NCBI RefSeq assembly: GCF_016790145.1 | Contig: NZ_JAEUOI010000127.1 | Span: forward strand, 1-58,147 | DNA length: 58,147 nt | Direction: 5' to 3' | Source of the DNA: Propionivibrio sp. | GTDB lineage: Bacteria > Pseudomonadota > Gammaproteobacteria > Burkholderiales > Rhodocyclaceae | Shown: positions 17,504-26,474 of the stretch, piece by piece | Position numbering within the stretch: the first letter of the stretch is position 1 | Layout of the letters: every line of letters begins with the position of its first letter | Made by a program: the position numbers and the translations under genes | Notes under the pieces: model-generated | Seen by the model: the letters and a program-made list of their open reading frames with translations, nothing else | Told to the model about the DNA's origin: nothing | Database searches by the model: none

Positions 17504-18523
17504 ATGAAATTTCGAGGGCGCAAAGTCCTGGTCACAGGCGGCGCCGGGCAGATTGGCTCGCACCTGGTCGCAGCGCTGGTAACATCAGGTGCCGAGGTAT
17601 CGGTTGCCGACAACCTGTGGCGCGGCAAGAAGTCGAACCTTGCTCCGGCCGGTATGCCACTGATTGATCTTGAGCGTTGCTTCCATGAGGTAGACCTCAC
17701 CGATCCTCTGGCCTGCGCGAAGGTGACTGAGGGCTGCGATCTGGTCTACCACCTGGCCGACGTGGTGGCCGGCATCAACTACGTCTTCGGCAACCAGTTT
17801 TCGCTCTTCAACTCGAACCTTCGTATTGACGCCAACATGCTGCATGCGGCGATCGCCAACCGTGTCCCCAACTATGTGTACGTAGGTACCGCATGCAGTT
17901 ATCCGGCGGCGAAATCGGTGGTCGGTGCTGACGGCAGCACGCCTAAGTTCAAGGAGGATGAGGTTTATCCGGCGCTACCCGAGTCGTCCTACGGCTGGTC
18001 CAAGCTGATGGGTGAGTACCATGCCGAGTTGGCAATGAACGAAGGTCTCCTGCATCTGGGCCTGCTCCGCTTTCATAATGTATACGGGCCGCATTGCGAG
18101 TTATCACCGGAAAAGTCACAAGTTATTCCTTCCCTTATACGCAAGGCCGAGCGCTATCCCGAAGAGCCTTTCGTCGTCTGGGGCTCGGGCAAACAGCGGC
18201 GAGCCTTCGTCTATGTTTCGGACATCGTCGACGCCCTGCTGCTCGTAGCCGAACGCGGGCTCGACAAGGGGGTGATCCAGATCGGGCCCGACTACAGCAC
18301 CTCGATCCGCGAACTGGCCGAGACGATTGTGAAAATTAGCGGCAAGCCGATCCGGATCGATTATGACCCGACCCGCCGCGAGGGCGATGGTGATCGTGCC
18401 GCCGACTGGACCAAGGCCCGAGAAGTGCTCGGATGGCAGCCACGTGTGTCACTGGAAGAAGGCCTGGCGCGTACCTATGAATGGTGTCGGACGGCGCTCG
18501 CAGGTGGGACTGATTGCCCATGA
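17504..18523 (+). CDS. NAD-dependent NDP-sugar epimerase/dehydratase
   Basis: A 339-residue extended SDR. VLVTGGAGQIGSHLVAALV gives the NAD motif at about residues 8-26. The catalytic residues lie in YVGTACSYPA and SYGWSKLMGEYHAE (Tyr-x3-Lys). LLRFHNVYGPHCE and RRAFVYVSDIVDALLL are typical of sugar 4-epimerases and of GDP-mannose 3,5-epimerase-like enzymes. The start at 17,504 is preceded by GAGAAGGA; an open frame to 17,420 has no such site. It overlaps the small EamA gene by ATGA. The nucleotide sugar cannot be told; UDP- or GDP-sugars made by ugd or manC in the same window are candidates. Confidence 0.86.
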   Translation: MKFRGRKVLVTGGAGQIGSHLVAALVTSGAEVSVADNLWRGKKSNLAPAGMPLIDLERCFHEVDLTDPLACAKVTEGCDLVYHLADVVAGINYVFGNQFSLFNSNLRIDANMLHAAIANRVPNYVYVGTACSYPAAKSVVGADGSTPKFKEDEVYPALPESSYGWSKLMGEYHAELAMNEGLLHLGLLRFHNVYGPHCELSPEKSQVIPSLIRKAERYPEEPFVVWGSGKQRRAFVYVSDIVDALLLVAERGLDKGVIQIGPDYSTSIRELAETIVKISGKPIRIDYDPTRREGDGDRAADWTKAREVLGWQPRVSLEEGLARTYEWCRTALAGGTDCP

Positions 18524-18894
18524 GTCTGGTCCAACTCGCGATGATGCTGTTGTGCGTCCTATTGACCTCGGTGGCCCAAGTGGTACTGAAAATTGGCACC
18601 TCGAAAGCGCGCCTCGCCGCTACCGTGGTAGATCCTGACAACGTCGGCGGTACACTGGCGATGCTGGTTTCTCCTATGGTGATTCTGGGCCTCGTGCTTT
18701 ATATCGCCGCGACCATCGTCTACCTGCGCGTACTCTCTGTGCTGGACCTGAGCCAGGTCTACCCTTTCGTGGCGCTCTCGTACGTGTTCACGATGGCTGC
18801 AGGTATACTCTGGCTGGGGGAGTCACTTCATGTTTCCCGCCTGGCTGGTGCGGCCCTGATCCTTGGTGGCGTGGCACTGATCTCTTACCGCTGA
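18520..18894 (+). CDS. Small EamA/SMR-like four-helix membrane transporter
   Basis: A 124-residue protein with four membrane helices (about residues 3-20, 43-65, 70-90 and 98-120), of the drug/metabolite transporter superfamily in half-size form. LDLSQVYPFVALSYVFTMAA and WLGESLHVSRLAGAALILGG match the repeat pattern of EamA and ArnE/ArnF subunits. The ATG at 18,520 overlaps the epimerase stop as ATGA. In this setting it may flip an undecaprenyl-linked sugar, as ArnE/ArnF do for aminoarabinose; this is inference. It probably works as a dimer. Confidence 0.78.
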   Translation: MSLVQLAMMLLCVLLTSVAQVVLKIGTSKARLAATVVDPDNVGGTLAMLVSPMVILGLVLYIAATIVYLRVLSVLDLSQVYPFVALSYVFTMAAGILWLGESLHVSRLAGAALILGGVALISYR

Positions 18895-18968
18895 CGGGCA
18901 AGGGCTTTGGGAGTCACACCACTCCTTGTCCTATTTGAAGATGCATCAACCTTTCCCATGAGGGAGCT

Positions 18969-19721
18969 GTGCCGAATTTCGTGCCTTTCAAGAATTACTC
19001 ATTGCGCATGATCGATCAGATGATCGAGGCGCATGACCTCGCAGGGCCCTTTCTCGACGCCGGATGCGGTCGCGGTGACGTGGCCTTGCATCTTGCTCAG
19101 AACCACGGCTGGCAAGGACTGGCGGTAGACTTTTCCGATGCGGCGCTGGGCGCCGCCCGCCAGGCATTGAACGGGTACCCTGTCGAAGTACGCGCGGCCG
19201 ACCTGTTGGCGCTGGAAGGCCACTTTCGCACCATCGTGATGTGCACAGTGATCGAACACATCAAGGACGACCGTGCGGTGTTGCGCCATCTGCGTGGCTG
19301 TATCGGTGGCGATGCGAACGACCGGGATGGGTGCCTGATTATCTCGATGCCCAGCAACCCGACTACCGAGTGGCGCTGGGACGACGATTTCTACGGCCAC
19401 TACCGACGCTACACGCGCGATGACGTGGACCGGTTGCTACGCGACACCGGGTTTGAAATGATAGAGTTTTGGGATTACACCTATCCGGTTTTCTGGGCGA
19501 TGCGAAGGGTCTACACCGCCTTGTTTCCGGCTAGAGAACCGATGGCCGAGGTGCCTGAGGTGAACTCGGCTTCCAGCGCAATGCAAAACGCCTGGGAGAT
19601 GGGACTGGCGACACGAATGATCACGGCGCTACCTATCTGGCCGCTGGTGTTTCGCTGGCAGGAAAGGTACAAACTAGGTCCGGCGGGCTTCGAAGCAATC
19701 GCCTTGGCAAGAGCGGTCTAA
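18969..19721 (+). CDS. SAM-dependent class I methyltransferase
   Basis: A 250-residue methyltransferase with motif I FLDAGCGRGDVALHLA (about residues 28-43), the acidic post-I strand LAVDFSDAAL and motif II region TIVMCTVIEHIKDD. Later, WRWDDDFYGHYRRYTRDDVD resembles methyltransferases that act on sugar or lipid substrates in polysaccharide loci. The start is GTG, chosen because GAGGGAG stands a few bases upstream and no ATG fits as well. It is 74 bases downstream of the EamA gene and may be cotranscribed. The methyl acceptor is unknown. Confidence 0.83.
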   Translation: MPNFVPFKNYSLRMIDQMIEAHDLAGPFLDAGCGRGDVALHLAQNHGWQGLAVDFSDAALGAARQALNGYPVEVRAADLLALEGHFRTIVMCTVIEHIKDDRAVLRHLRGCIGGDANDRDGCLIISMPSNPTTEWRWDDDFYGHYRRYTRDDVDRLLRDTGFEMIEFWDYTYPVFWAMRRVYTALFPAREPMAEVPEVNSASSAMQNAWEMGLATRMITALPIWPLVFRWQERYKLGPAGFEAIALARAV

Positions 19722-19841
19722 CATTCTCAAGCAGACGCTTGCGATTGGGCAAGGGCGAATGGCGGAAACTTTCCCCTTCCCAGCGTTGATATTTCCAACT
19801 CCATTTGACCGAACCTGCCATTTGCTTGGATTGAATGCCTC

Positions 19842-21278
19842 TCAGCGCCCATATATATCCTCGAAGCGAACAATGTCGTCCTCGCCCAGATACGAGCCCG
19901 ATTGCACCTCGATCATCTCCAGCGGCAGGCGGCCCGGATTCTCCAGACGGTGTTTAATGCCGAGCGGAATGAAGGTCGATTCGTTCTCGGAAACCAGGTA
20001 GGTAGTGTCTTCCCGCGTCACCTTCGCCGTGCCGCGCACGACAATCCAGTGCTCGGCGCGGTGGTGGTGCATCTGCATTGAGAGAATGGCGCCGGGCTTG
20101 ACGACAATGCGCTTGACCAGGAAGCGTTCGCCGGCATCGACCCCGTCGTAGGAACCCCAGGGGCGGAACACCTTGCGGTGCAGTTGCCCTTCGCTGCGGC
20201 CATCACGCTTGAGACGATCGACAATCTGTTTTACCTCCTGCGTCTTGTCCTTGTGTGAAACCAGAATGGCGTCGGGCGTTTCGACGACAACCAGGTCCTG
20301 CACGCCAATACAGGCCAGTAGTCGACCGGCCGACAGGGCCAAAGTATTGCGGCAGCCGTGCAGCAGGACATCACCCTGTGCCACGTTGCCCGCACTGTCT
20401 TTCGCTAGAACTTTCCACAAGGCATCCCAAGCACCTACGTCGGACCAGCCGGCCGAGAGCGGGATGACCACGCCGGCAGGCAGCGTCAGTTCGCCCGCCG
20501 CAATACGCTCCATCACCGCATAGTCGATCGAATCCGCCGGGCAGTGCGCGAAAGCGTCCTTGCCGACGCGCAAAAATTCCCCGTCAGCCGAGCCTTGCGC
20601 CCAAGCTGTGTGGCATGCCGAAAAAATATCCTCGCGGCAAACGCCGATCGCAGAGAGCCATACCGAAGCGCGCATCATGAACAGGCCGCTGTTCCACAGG
20701 TAGGATCCCGCATCCAGATAGCTTTGTGCGGTGACCAGATCCGGTTTCTCGACAAAGCGCGCAATCTTGCAGGCGCTGCCCTGACCAAGCGCTGGGCCGC
20801 TCTGGATATAGCCATAACCCGTCTCGGGTGAATCCGGGGTGATGCCAAAGGTCACCACCGCTCCCGCGTCGGCCAGCATCGCGCCCTGGCGCACCACGTC
20901 ATGAAAAGCCGGGGTATCCAGAATGACATGGTCGGCCGGCATCACCAGCAGGATCGGATCGGCGCCGTCACGCATCGCAGCCAGTGCGGCCAGCGTCAGC
21001 GCCGGCGCCGTATTGCGCCCGATCGGTTCGAGCAGAATCGGGCCTTCCTTGCCCATCAGCCGCATCTGCTCGGCGATCACAAAGCGGTATTCCTCGTTGC
21101 ATACAATCATCGGAACGGCAACCTGCAGCCCGGCGATTCCCTCAACGCGGCGCACTGTGGCCTGCAGCAGCGAATCCTCGCCGATCAGCGGCAGCAACTG
21201 CTTGGGGTATTTTTCCCGCGATAGAGGCCACAGGCGGGTGCCCGACCCACCGGAAAGAACTACGGGTTGAATCAGCAT
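19842..21278 (-). CDS. manC: Mannose-1-phosphate guanylyltransferase / mannose-6-phosphate isomerase
   Basis: A 478-residue bifunctional enzyme of the AlgA/CpsB/ManC type. The N-terminal nucleotidyltransferase signature is LSGGSGTRLWPLSREKYPKQ at about residues 8-27. FVEKPDLVTAQSYLDAGSYLW lies mid-domain and holds the sugar-binding loop. The C-terminal type II phosphomannose isomerase domain is a cupin with RPWGSYDGVDAGERFLVKRI and MQMHHHRAEHWIVVRGTAKV, where the His cluster binds metal. It makes GDP-mannose and its precursor mannose-6-phosphate. The ATG at 21,278 follows GGGAG and gives the usual length; the open frame extends further but without support. Confidence 0.95.
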   Translation of the reverse strand: MLIQPVVLSGGSGTRLWPLSREKYPKQLLPLIGEDSLLQATVRRVEGIAGLQVAVPMIVCNEEYRFVIAEQMRLMGKEGPILLEPIGRNTAPALTLAALAAMRDGADPILLVMPADHVILDTPAFHDVVRQGAMLADAGAVVTFGITPDSPETGYGYIQSGPALGQGSACKIARFVEKPDLVTAQSYLDAGSYLWNSGLFMMRASVWLSAIGVCREDIFSACHTAWAQGSADGEFLRVGKDAFAHCPADSIDYAVMERIAAGELTLPAGVVIPLSAGWSDVGAWDALWKVLAKDSAGNVAQGDVLLHGCRNTLALSAGRLLACIGVQDLVVVETPDAILVSHKDKTQEVKQIVDRLKRDGRSEGQLHRKVFRPWGSYDGVDAGERFLVKRIVVKPGAILSMQMHHHRAEHWIVVRGTAKVTREDTTYLVSENESTFIPLGIKHRLENPGRLPLEMIEVQSGSYLGEDDIVRFEDIYGR

Positions 21279-21330
21279 AGAAATCTCCCAGAAGTCATCA
21301 TTAATGACAATTGTATTTAGTTGTCCAGCT

Positions 21331-21442
21331 CGGGTTAGCATAGCGTAACCCGACAGCGGAAATCGGGGCAGCACATTGTCGGCTTTGCATTTTCTCAGGT
21401 TGGCTCCACCGTCCTTCAGTCGGGTTACGCTACGCTAACCCG
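21331..21442. repeat. Pair of inverted REP-like palindromes
   Basis: Two 22-base imperfect palindromes lie at 21,331-21,352 and 21,421-21,442. Each has arms CGGGTTA and TAACCCG around an 8-base centre (GCATAGCG in the first, CGCTACGC in the second). The second is the reverse complement of the first with one mismatch, so the two form an inverted pair like a BIME. The starts are exactly 90 bases apart. The GGGTTACGCTACGCTAACCC style resembles REP elements moved by RAYT transposases. They lie between the phosphohexomutase and manC and could also form an RNA structure in a shared transcript. Confidence 0.7.
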
Positions 21443-21461
21443 ATCTGCAGAGCAATGGTTA

Positions 21462-22916
21462 CTACGTAGCCTCAAGTCTTGCTTGCATGCGGCGCAGACC
21501 CTCCTGCACCAGAAATTCTGACCTCTCCTGACTGTCCGACTCGGCATAGCAGCGTAACTCCGGCGCATTGCCCGAGGGGCGGAAATGAACGATTTCACCG
21601 TTTTCAAGAAAGATTCGCAGTCCATCGGTCTGATCCAGCCTGGTGACTGGCCCGCACAAGCCAGCCAATAGCTCATCAATGGCGGTATTTGATGCGGCAA
21701 GAGCCGACAGTATCCTGCGACTCGTTGCAGTCGGAAAATCCTGCTGGCGATCACTCGCCGTAAAGCGTGCCGGCAATCGAAGGGGCAATTCTGAAACCCT
21801 GCAGCCATTCTCTCTGGCCAGCGAAAGCAGGCAGAGGATCGGCAACACCGCATCCCGGGTGAGCAAGGGCGATAGCACCCTGCCGTTCTTCTCAAGGGCT
21901 GAGCCGACCAGAAACCCCCCATTCGGCTCAAAACCGACGACATTGCGCTGGCCTGATTCGATCAATTGCTCGATGCCTTCAATGACGTAAGGCGAACCGA
22001 TACGGGTGCGGATCACTTTCGTGAACGAAGAACACAGTTCAAGCGCCGTATTGCAACTGACCGTGGTGACCACCGCATGCGCTCCCAGATACTGGGCGCA
22101 GAGGATGCCGTTGACATCGCCTCTGAACCAGTTGCCAAGCTCATCGCCAAGCAGGGGCCGGTCGGCATCGCCATCCGTTGACAGAATGGCATCAAAAGCA
22201 TATTGCTCAGCCCAGCGACGTGCCTGCTGAACATCGGCATCGCTCACCGCTTCGGTGTCGATGGGGACGAACTCGTCGGTTCGCCCCAAAGCGATGACCT
22301 GTGCGCCCAGCAACTCCAGAATCTCACGCAACAGATCACGCGCCACGCTGGAGTGCTGGTAAAAGCCAAGCCGCATGCCAGCCAGGCAATTGGGCGGGAA
22401 GAACTGAAGATGTCGCTCGATATAGTTCCGATAGGCGCTGTGATTGACTTCCGGCAGTACAAGCACATGGCCCGCTTCGGGCACGCTGACTACAGCACGG
22501 CTGATACTGGCCTCGTCGGCCTTGGTGATCTCGCCCGTTGCTGCGTAGAATTTGATGCCATTGCGGTCAAACGGAATGTGGCTACCGGTGACCATCAGGC
22601 CCGGAAATCCTTGCGACTGGGTGTAACAGGCGAGTGCCGGTGTAGGAATTGCGCCGCAAAAGTCCACGTTTAGACCGGCATGCTCGATGGCGGCTGCACA
22701 CGCTGCCGCAATCGATGGGCTGCTCGGACGCAGATCCATGGCCAGCGCAACCCTCCCGGATGTTGCCGAAACCGCTTTCAGGAAGGCCGCTGTATAGGCG
22801 AAACAGACCTCGCTCGTCATGTCGGCCACCAGGCCACGCGCGCCGCTAGTGCCGAAACGCACGCCGCTGGCGTCCATCAGTTCCTGGATGACCAGCTTGT
22901 GTTCGGGCAGTTTCAT
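21462..22916 (-). CDS. Phosphohexomutase (phosphomannomutase/phosphoglucomutase type)
   Basis: A 484-residue alpha-D-phosphohexomutase that interconverts hexose-6- and hexose-1-phosphate; beside manC it most probably feeds mannose-1-phosphate to GDP-mannose. GVRFGTSGARGLVADMT is the N-terminal signature. The phosphoserine loop is VTGSHIPFDRNGIKF, the metal loop DGDADRPLLGDE, the sugar-binding loop EPNGGFLVG and the phosphate-binding loop RPSGNAPELRCYAES. The phosphoserine loop reads TGSHIP where TASHNP is common, but the Ser and His are kept. The ATG at 22,916 follows GGAGA. An in-frame upstream extension to 23,000 has no support. Confidence 0.87.
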   Translation of the reverse strand: MKLPEHKLVIQELMDASGVRFGTSGARGLVADMTSEVCFAYTAAFLKAVSATSGRVALAMDLRPSSPSIAAACAAAIEHAGLNVDFCGAIPTPALACYTQSQGFPGLMVTGSHIPFDRNGIKFYAATGEITKADEASISRAVVSVPEAGHVLVLPEVNHSAYRNYIERHLQFFPPNCLAGMRLGFYQHSSVARDLLREILELLGAQVIALGRTDEFVPIDTEAVSDADVQQARRWAEQYAFDAILSTDGDADRPLLGDELGNWFRGDVNGILCAQYLGAHAVVTTVSCNTALELCSSFTKVIRTRIGSPYVIEGIEQLIESGQRNVVGFEPNGGFLVGSALEKNGRVLSPLLTRDAVLPILCLLSLARENGCRVSELPLRLPARFTASDRQQDFPTATSRRILSALAASNTAIDELLAGLCGPVTRLDQTDGLRIFLENGEIVHFRPSGNAPELRCYAESDSQERSEFLVQEGLRRMQARLEAT

Positions 22917-23383
22917 GGAAAGTGTCTCCAGCCTAAAACGAATTTGCGCATGCCTGACTTCAATCAAGAAGGCGGGATTATCCGGGATTTGCCCTTCCAA
23001 AGCGAGCAGACGGGATTACCGCATGGAGTATGGTGGGTCGCATGAGCAATGTCGAATGGCTGTCATGAATGAATCTTGTCGACCTGACGGCATTTAGGAA
23101 CCGTTATGGACGCGTGAAATCACACCGGCAGGCGTTCTATTACGATGACAGCCAGGGGCCAATGAATTCGTCATGCCTAAGGCTCTTGGCTTGAGTATTC
23201 CCCACCCGTGAGCCCTACAGCCCAATCCCTCTTTCTGAGTGAGCATACTGGCCTCGGGCAAGAAAAAGGCAGGGGGCAACAGTGTTTGCCCGTACCTCAA
23301 CAGTTGCCAATTCCACTACGAAAACCCCCTCAATCCCCCTTGTCAGGGGGAAAGCAACGAAGGTTTTCCCGAGCGCTTTTCCA
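22917..23383. other. 467-base intergenic region between ugd and the phosphohexomutase
   Basis: I see no gene here that I can support. A 42-codon + strand frame starts at 23,069 and matches nothing I know. The right-hand end holds a G/C-rich hairpin (listed separately at 23,332-23,352) just downstream of ugd. The rest probably contains the promoter for the phosphohexomutase-manC pair, but no clear -35/-10 consensus was found. Confidence 0.45.
23332..23352 (-). terminator. Hairpin downstream of ugd, possible terminator or REP-like element
   Basis: On the minus strand the sequence CCCCCTGACAAGGGGG folds into a six-pair stem with a GACA loop, about 35 bases after the ugd stop, and is followed by ATTGAGGGGGTTTT. 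There is no immediate U-tract, so an intrinsic terminator is uncertain. Stems of this CCCCCT...AGGGGG type are also common as dispersed repeats in related genomes. Confidence 0.35.
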
Positions 23384-24715
23384 CTACCGCCCAATCCCGA
23401 AATAGACAATCCCCAGACTTCTCATCTGCGCGGGCTCAAAGAGATTTCGCCCATCGAAGATGAGCGGCGATTTCAGCTTCTGCCTGATCGAATCAAAGTC
23501 CGGACTGCGGAATTCCTTCCATTCGGTGACGATCACCAGCGCATCGGCATTATCCAGCGCACCGATCTGGTTCCCGGCGTAGCTCAGGCGCGGCTCATCG
23601 GGGAAGCAGTGCCTGGCCTCGTCCATCGCCACCGGGTCATACGCCGTGACCGTTGCTCCGGCGGCCAGCAGGTCCTTGATCACCTCACAACTCGTCGCTT
23701 CGCGCATGTCGTCGGTGTTGGCCTTGAAGGCCAGGCCCCACAGGGCAAAGTGGCGGCCTGTAAGGTCGGCGCCAAAGCGCGCCTTGATCTTGGTGCCGAG
23801 CACATGCTTCTGCGCGTCGTTGGCCGTTTCGACGGCCTTGAGTACTCTCAGGTCGATGCCGGCATCGTCGACCGCCGTTTTGATCAGTGCCTTCACGTCC
23901 TTGGGGAAGCACGAGCCACCATAGCCCGCGCCGGCATAGAGGAAGTCGTAACCGATGCGCGGGTCGCTACCAATGCCCTTGCGCACTTGCTCGATGTCGG
24001 CACCCAGCTTCTCGGCCAGGTTGGCCAGTTCGTTCATGAAGCTGATACGCGTCGCCAGCATGGCGTTGGCGGCGTATTTGGTCAGCTCGGCGCTGCGGAT
24101 GTCCATCAGGATCAGGCGCTCGTGATTGCGCTGGAAGGGGGCGTACAGTGCGCGCATGTTGAGCGCGGCCTGCTCGTCGTCGCAGCCGACGACAATGCGA
24201 TTCGGCTTCATGAAGTCGTCAATCGCCGCGCCTTCCTTGAGAAACTCGGGGTTCGAGACGACGCTGAACGGTGTATTGGCGTAGTCGTCGCCGCGCCTTG
24301 CCAGTTCTTCGGCCACTGCCGCCTTCACCGCATCGGCGGTACCCACCGGAACCGTACTCTTGTCGACGATCACCTTATAGTCGTTCATGTACTTGCCGAT
24401 GTTGCGTGCCGCCGCCGTCACGTATTGCATGTCGGCCGAGCCGTCTTCGCCGGGTGGCGTGCCGACGGCAATGAACTGGATGGTGCCAAAGTGCGCGGCC
24501 TTCTCGACGTCGGTGGTGAAGTGCAGGCGCCCGGCGGCCACGTTGCGGCGCATCATCTCCTGCAGGCCGGGTTCGTAGATCGGAATGCCGCCCGCTTCAA
24601 GAATCGCAATCTTGGCCGGGTCGACATCCAGGCACAGCACGTCGTTACCGACTTCGGCGAGGCAGGCGCCGCTGACCAGGCCAACGTAACCTGTACCGAT
24701 AACCGTAATTTTCAT
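23384..24715 (-). CDS. ugd: UDP-glucose 6-dehydrogenase
   Basis: A 443-residue NAD-dependent enzyme that oxidises UDP-glucose to UDP-glucuronate in two steps. The N-terminal Rossmann motif is [20 protein letters not shown]. The catalytic Cys stands in [14 protein letters not shown] at about residue 260, and the C-terminal domain carries [18 protein letters not shown], the UDP-binding signature. Length is normal for bacterial Ugd. GAAGG stands before the ATG. It follows rfbC by 90 bases on the same strand and may be in one transcript with rfbA-rfbC. Confidence 0.96.
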   Translation of the reverse strand: MKITVIGTGYVGLVSGACLAEVGNDVLCLDVDPAKIAILEAGGIPIYEPGLQEMMRRNVAAGRLHFTTDVEKAAHFGTIQFIAVGTPPGEDGSADMQYVTAAARNIGKYMNDYKVIVDKSTVPVGTADAVKAAVAEELARRGDDYANTPFSVVSNPEFLKEGAAIDDFMKPNRIVVGCDDEQAALNMRALYAPFQRNHERLILMDIRSAELTKYAANAMLATRISFMNELANLAEKLGADIEQVRKGIGSDPRIGYDFLYAGAGYGGSCFPKDVKALIKTAVDDAGIDLRVLKAVETANDAQKHVLGTKIKARFGADLTGRHFALWGLAFKANTDDMREATSCEVIKDLLAAGATVTAYDPVAMDEARHCFPDEPRLSYAGNQIGALDNADALVIVTEWKEFRSPDFDSIRQKLKSPLIFDGRNLFEPAQMRSLGIVYFGIGR

Positions 24716-24805
24716 AAGGACACCTTCAAATCAGTAGTTCGGGCCTTAGCCCGACAAATCGCTCCAGGTCGGCATGAAGGCCGGCCAGCCAATAAATCGC
24801 GCTGC

Positions 24806-25354
24806 TCATTCAAAAACCTCCGCCTGCAAAAATGCTACCCCTTTGGCATCCTTGCCCGAGAGCAGCGGGGCGCCATTTATCGCCGGCCACTCGATCGCCA
24901 GCGTCGGGTCATTCCAGGCTATGCAGCGCTCGTGTTCGGGCGCCCAGTAATCGCTCGTCTTGTAGAGAAACTCCGCGCTTTCTGAGAGCACCACAAAACC
25001 GTGCGCCATGCCGGGCGGTATCCAGAGCTGGTGCTTGTTGTCAGCGGATAGTCTCTTGCCCACCCAGCGGCCGAAGGTCGGCGAACGGCGGCGGAGATCC
25101 ACAGCCACGTCAAAAACCTCGCCGGCCACCACGCGCACCAGCTTGCCCTGCGGCTGATTTATCTGGTAATGCAGGCCACGCAGCACATTGCGTGCAGACT
25201 TCGAATGATTGTCCTGAACGAAATCAACGTCCAGCCCGGAAACATCACGGAAGGTGCGCTGGTTAAAGCTCTCGAAAAAGAAACCGCGATCATCGCCGAA
25301 CACCCTTGGTTCGATCAGCAGCACATCGGCAATGGCACAACGCGTCACCTTCAT
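24806..25354 (-). CDS. rfbC: dTDP-4-dehydrorhamnose 3,5-epimerase
   Basis: A 182-residue cupin-fold epimerase of the dTDP-L-rhamnose pathway. [11 protein letters not shown] and [20 protein letters not shown] contain the catalytic His; [20 protein letters not shown] and the Tyr/Trp region ending in [14 protein letters not shown] complete the family pattern. Length is standard. The start overlaps the rfbA stop by ATGA. The dehydratase (rfbB) and final reductase (rfbD) are not in the window, so a complete rhamnose pathway needs genes elsewhere. Confidence 0.95.
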   Translation of the reverse strand: MKVTRCAIADVLLIEPRVFGDDRGFFFESFNQRTFRDVSGLDVDFVQDNHSKSARNVLRGLHYQINQPQGKLVRVVAGEVFDVAVDLRRRSPTFGRWVGKRLSADNKHQLWIPPGMAHGFVVLSESAEFLYKTSDYWAPEHERCIAWNDPTLAIEWPAINGAPLLSGKDAKGVAFLQAEVFE

Positions 25355-26238
25355 CGCGGTACCTTTTCGAGCAACAGGCCGCGCAGATACTTGCCATAAC
25401 CCGACTTGCCGAGCGGCTGTGCCAAGCGTTCAAGCTGCGCATCGTCAACCCAGCCGTTGCGCCAGACGATTTCCTCGGGGCAGGCGACTTTCAATCCCTG
25501 ACGGTTTTCGATGGTGTGAATAAACTGGCTGGCTTCGAGCATCGATTCGTGGGTTCCGGTATCGAGCCAGGCATAGCCGCGGCCCATGGTCTCGACGTTA
25601 AGCGTTCCTTGCTCCAGATACAGCCGGTTGAGGTCGGTGATTTCCAGTTCGCCGCGTGCAGAGGGCTTGATTGACCTGGCCAGATCCACCACCTGCTTGT
25701 CGTAGAAGTAGAGCCCGGTCACTGCATAGCGCGATTTGGGTGCCTGAGGCTTTTCTTCCAGGCTGATGGCACGTCCCTGACGATCAAACTCGACCACGCC
25801 GTAGCGTTCGGGGTCAGTCACCGAGTAGGCAAAAACCGAAGCACCCGTCGTGCGCTGGTTGGCGTTATTCAACAGCCCGGCAAAATCGTTGCCGTAGAAG
25901 ATGTTGTCGCCGAGCACCAGCGCCGAGAGATCGTTACCGAGGAAGGCTTCACCAATCAGAAAAGCCTGCGCCAGGCCATCGGGAGAGGGCTGTACAGCAT
26001 AGGTGATGCTGATCCCCCACTGGCGACCATCACCAAGCAACTGCTCGAAACGCGGCGTATCCTGAGGTGTCGAGATCACCAGAATGTCGCGGATACCCGC
26101 CAGCAGCAGTGTACTGAGCGGGTAGTAGATCATCGGCTTGTCGAAGATTGGCAGCAGTTGCTTGGAAACGACCTGCGTTGCCGGAAAAAGCCGGGTGCCT
26201 GAGCCCCCGGCCAGGATGATGCCTTTGCGTTGGGTCAT
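25351..26238 (-). CDS. rfbA: Glucose-1-phosphate thymidylyltransferase
   Basis: A 295-residue nucleotidyltransferase making dTDP-glucose. [20 protein letters not shown] and [20 protein letters not shown] form the nucleotide-binding N-terminus; [11 protein letters not shown] and [19 protein letters not shown] are hallmarks of RmlA. The ATG at 26,238 gives the standard length. It is the first gene of the minus-strand sugar-nucleotide group and lies only about 75 bases from the end of the tRNA gene, so its promoter must be between or upstream of the tRNA. Confidence 0.96.
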   Translation of the reverse strand: MTQRKGIILAGGSGTRLFPATQVVSKQLLPIFDKPMIYYPLSTLLLAGIRDILVISTPQDTPRFEQLLGDGRQWGISITYAVQPSPDGLAQAFLIGEAFLGNDLSALVLGDNIFYGNDFAGLLNNANQRTTGASVFAYSVTDPERYGVVEFDRQGRAISLEEKPQAPKSRYAVTGLYFYDKQVVDLARSIKPSARGELEITDLNRLYLEQGTLNVETMGRGYAWLDTGTHESMLEASQFIHTIENRQGLKVACPEEIVWRNGWVDDAQLERLAQPLGKSGYGKYLRGLLLEKVPR

Positions 26239-26314
26239 TATGGATTTTCTTTCAAACATTTCTTCATTTGCCGCAAATGACAAAGGCTCACATCGCTGCA
26301 AGCCTTGTTGATTC

Positions 26315-26390
26315 TGGTGGAGACGGGCGGGATCGAACCGCCGACCTATTGATTGCGAACCAATCGCTCTCCCAACTGAGCTACGCCCCC
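26315..26390 (-). tRNA. tRNA-Ala (anticodon CGC)
   Basis: A 76-base cloverleaf on the minus strand. The acceptor stem GGGGGCG pairs with CGTCTCC and includes the G3:U70 pair that identifies alanine tRNAs. The D arm is GCTC...GAGC, the anticodon stem ATTGG/TCAAT with loop TTCGCAA (anticodon CGC, reading GCG), and the T arm GGCGG-TTCGATC-CCGCC. Discriminator A and the CCA end are encoded. The anticodon stem is weak, with one G:U pair. It is a lone tRNA at the junction of the polysaccharide locus and housekeeping genes. Confidence 0.95.
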
Positions 26391-26474
26391 GAAAGAAAAG
26401 AAAATTTTACGCGGCGTGTCATGGCGCGTCAATTTTGCTGATGACTTTCACCCTGTAAGGCCAGAATGAATTGC

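Noticed and set aside
23069-23197. A 42-codon + strand ORF between ugd and the phosphohexomutase
   Set aside because: Too short, with no known match or clear signals.
23282-24985. A 567-codon + strand ORF opposite ugd
   Set aside because: It is the antisense shadow of ugd, which has all expected motifs; the long open frame comes from high GC.
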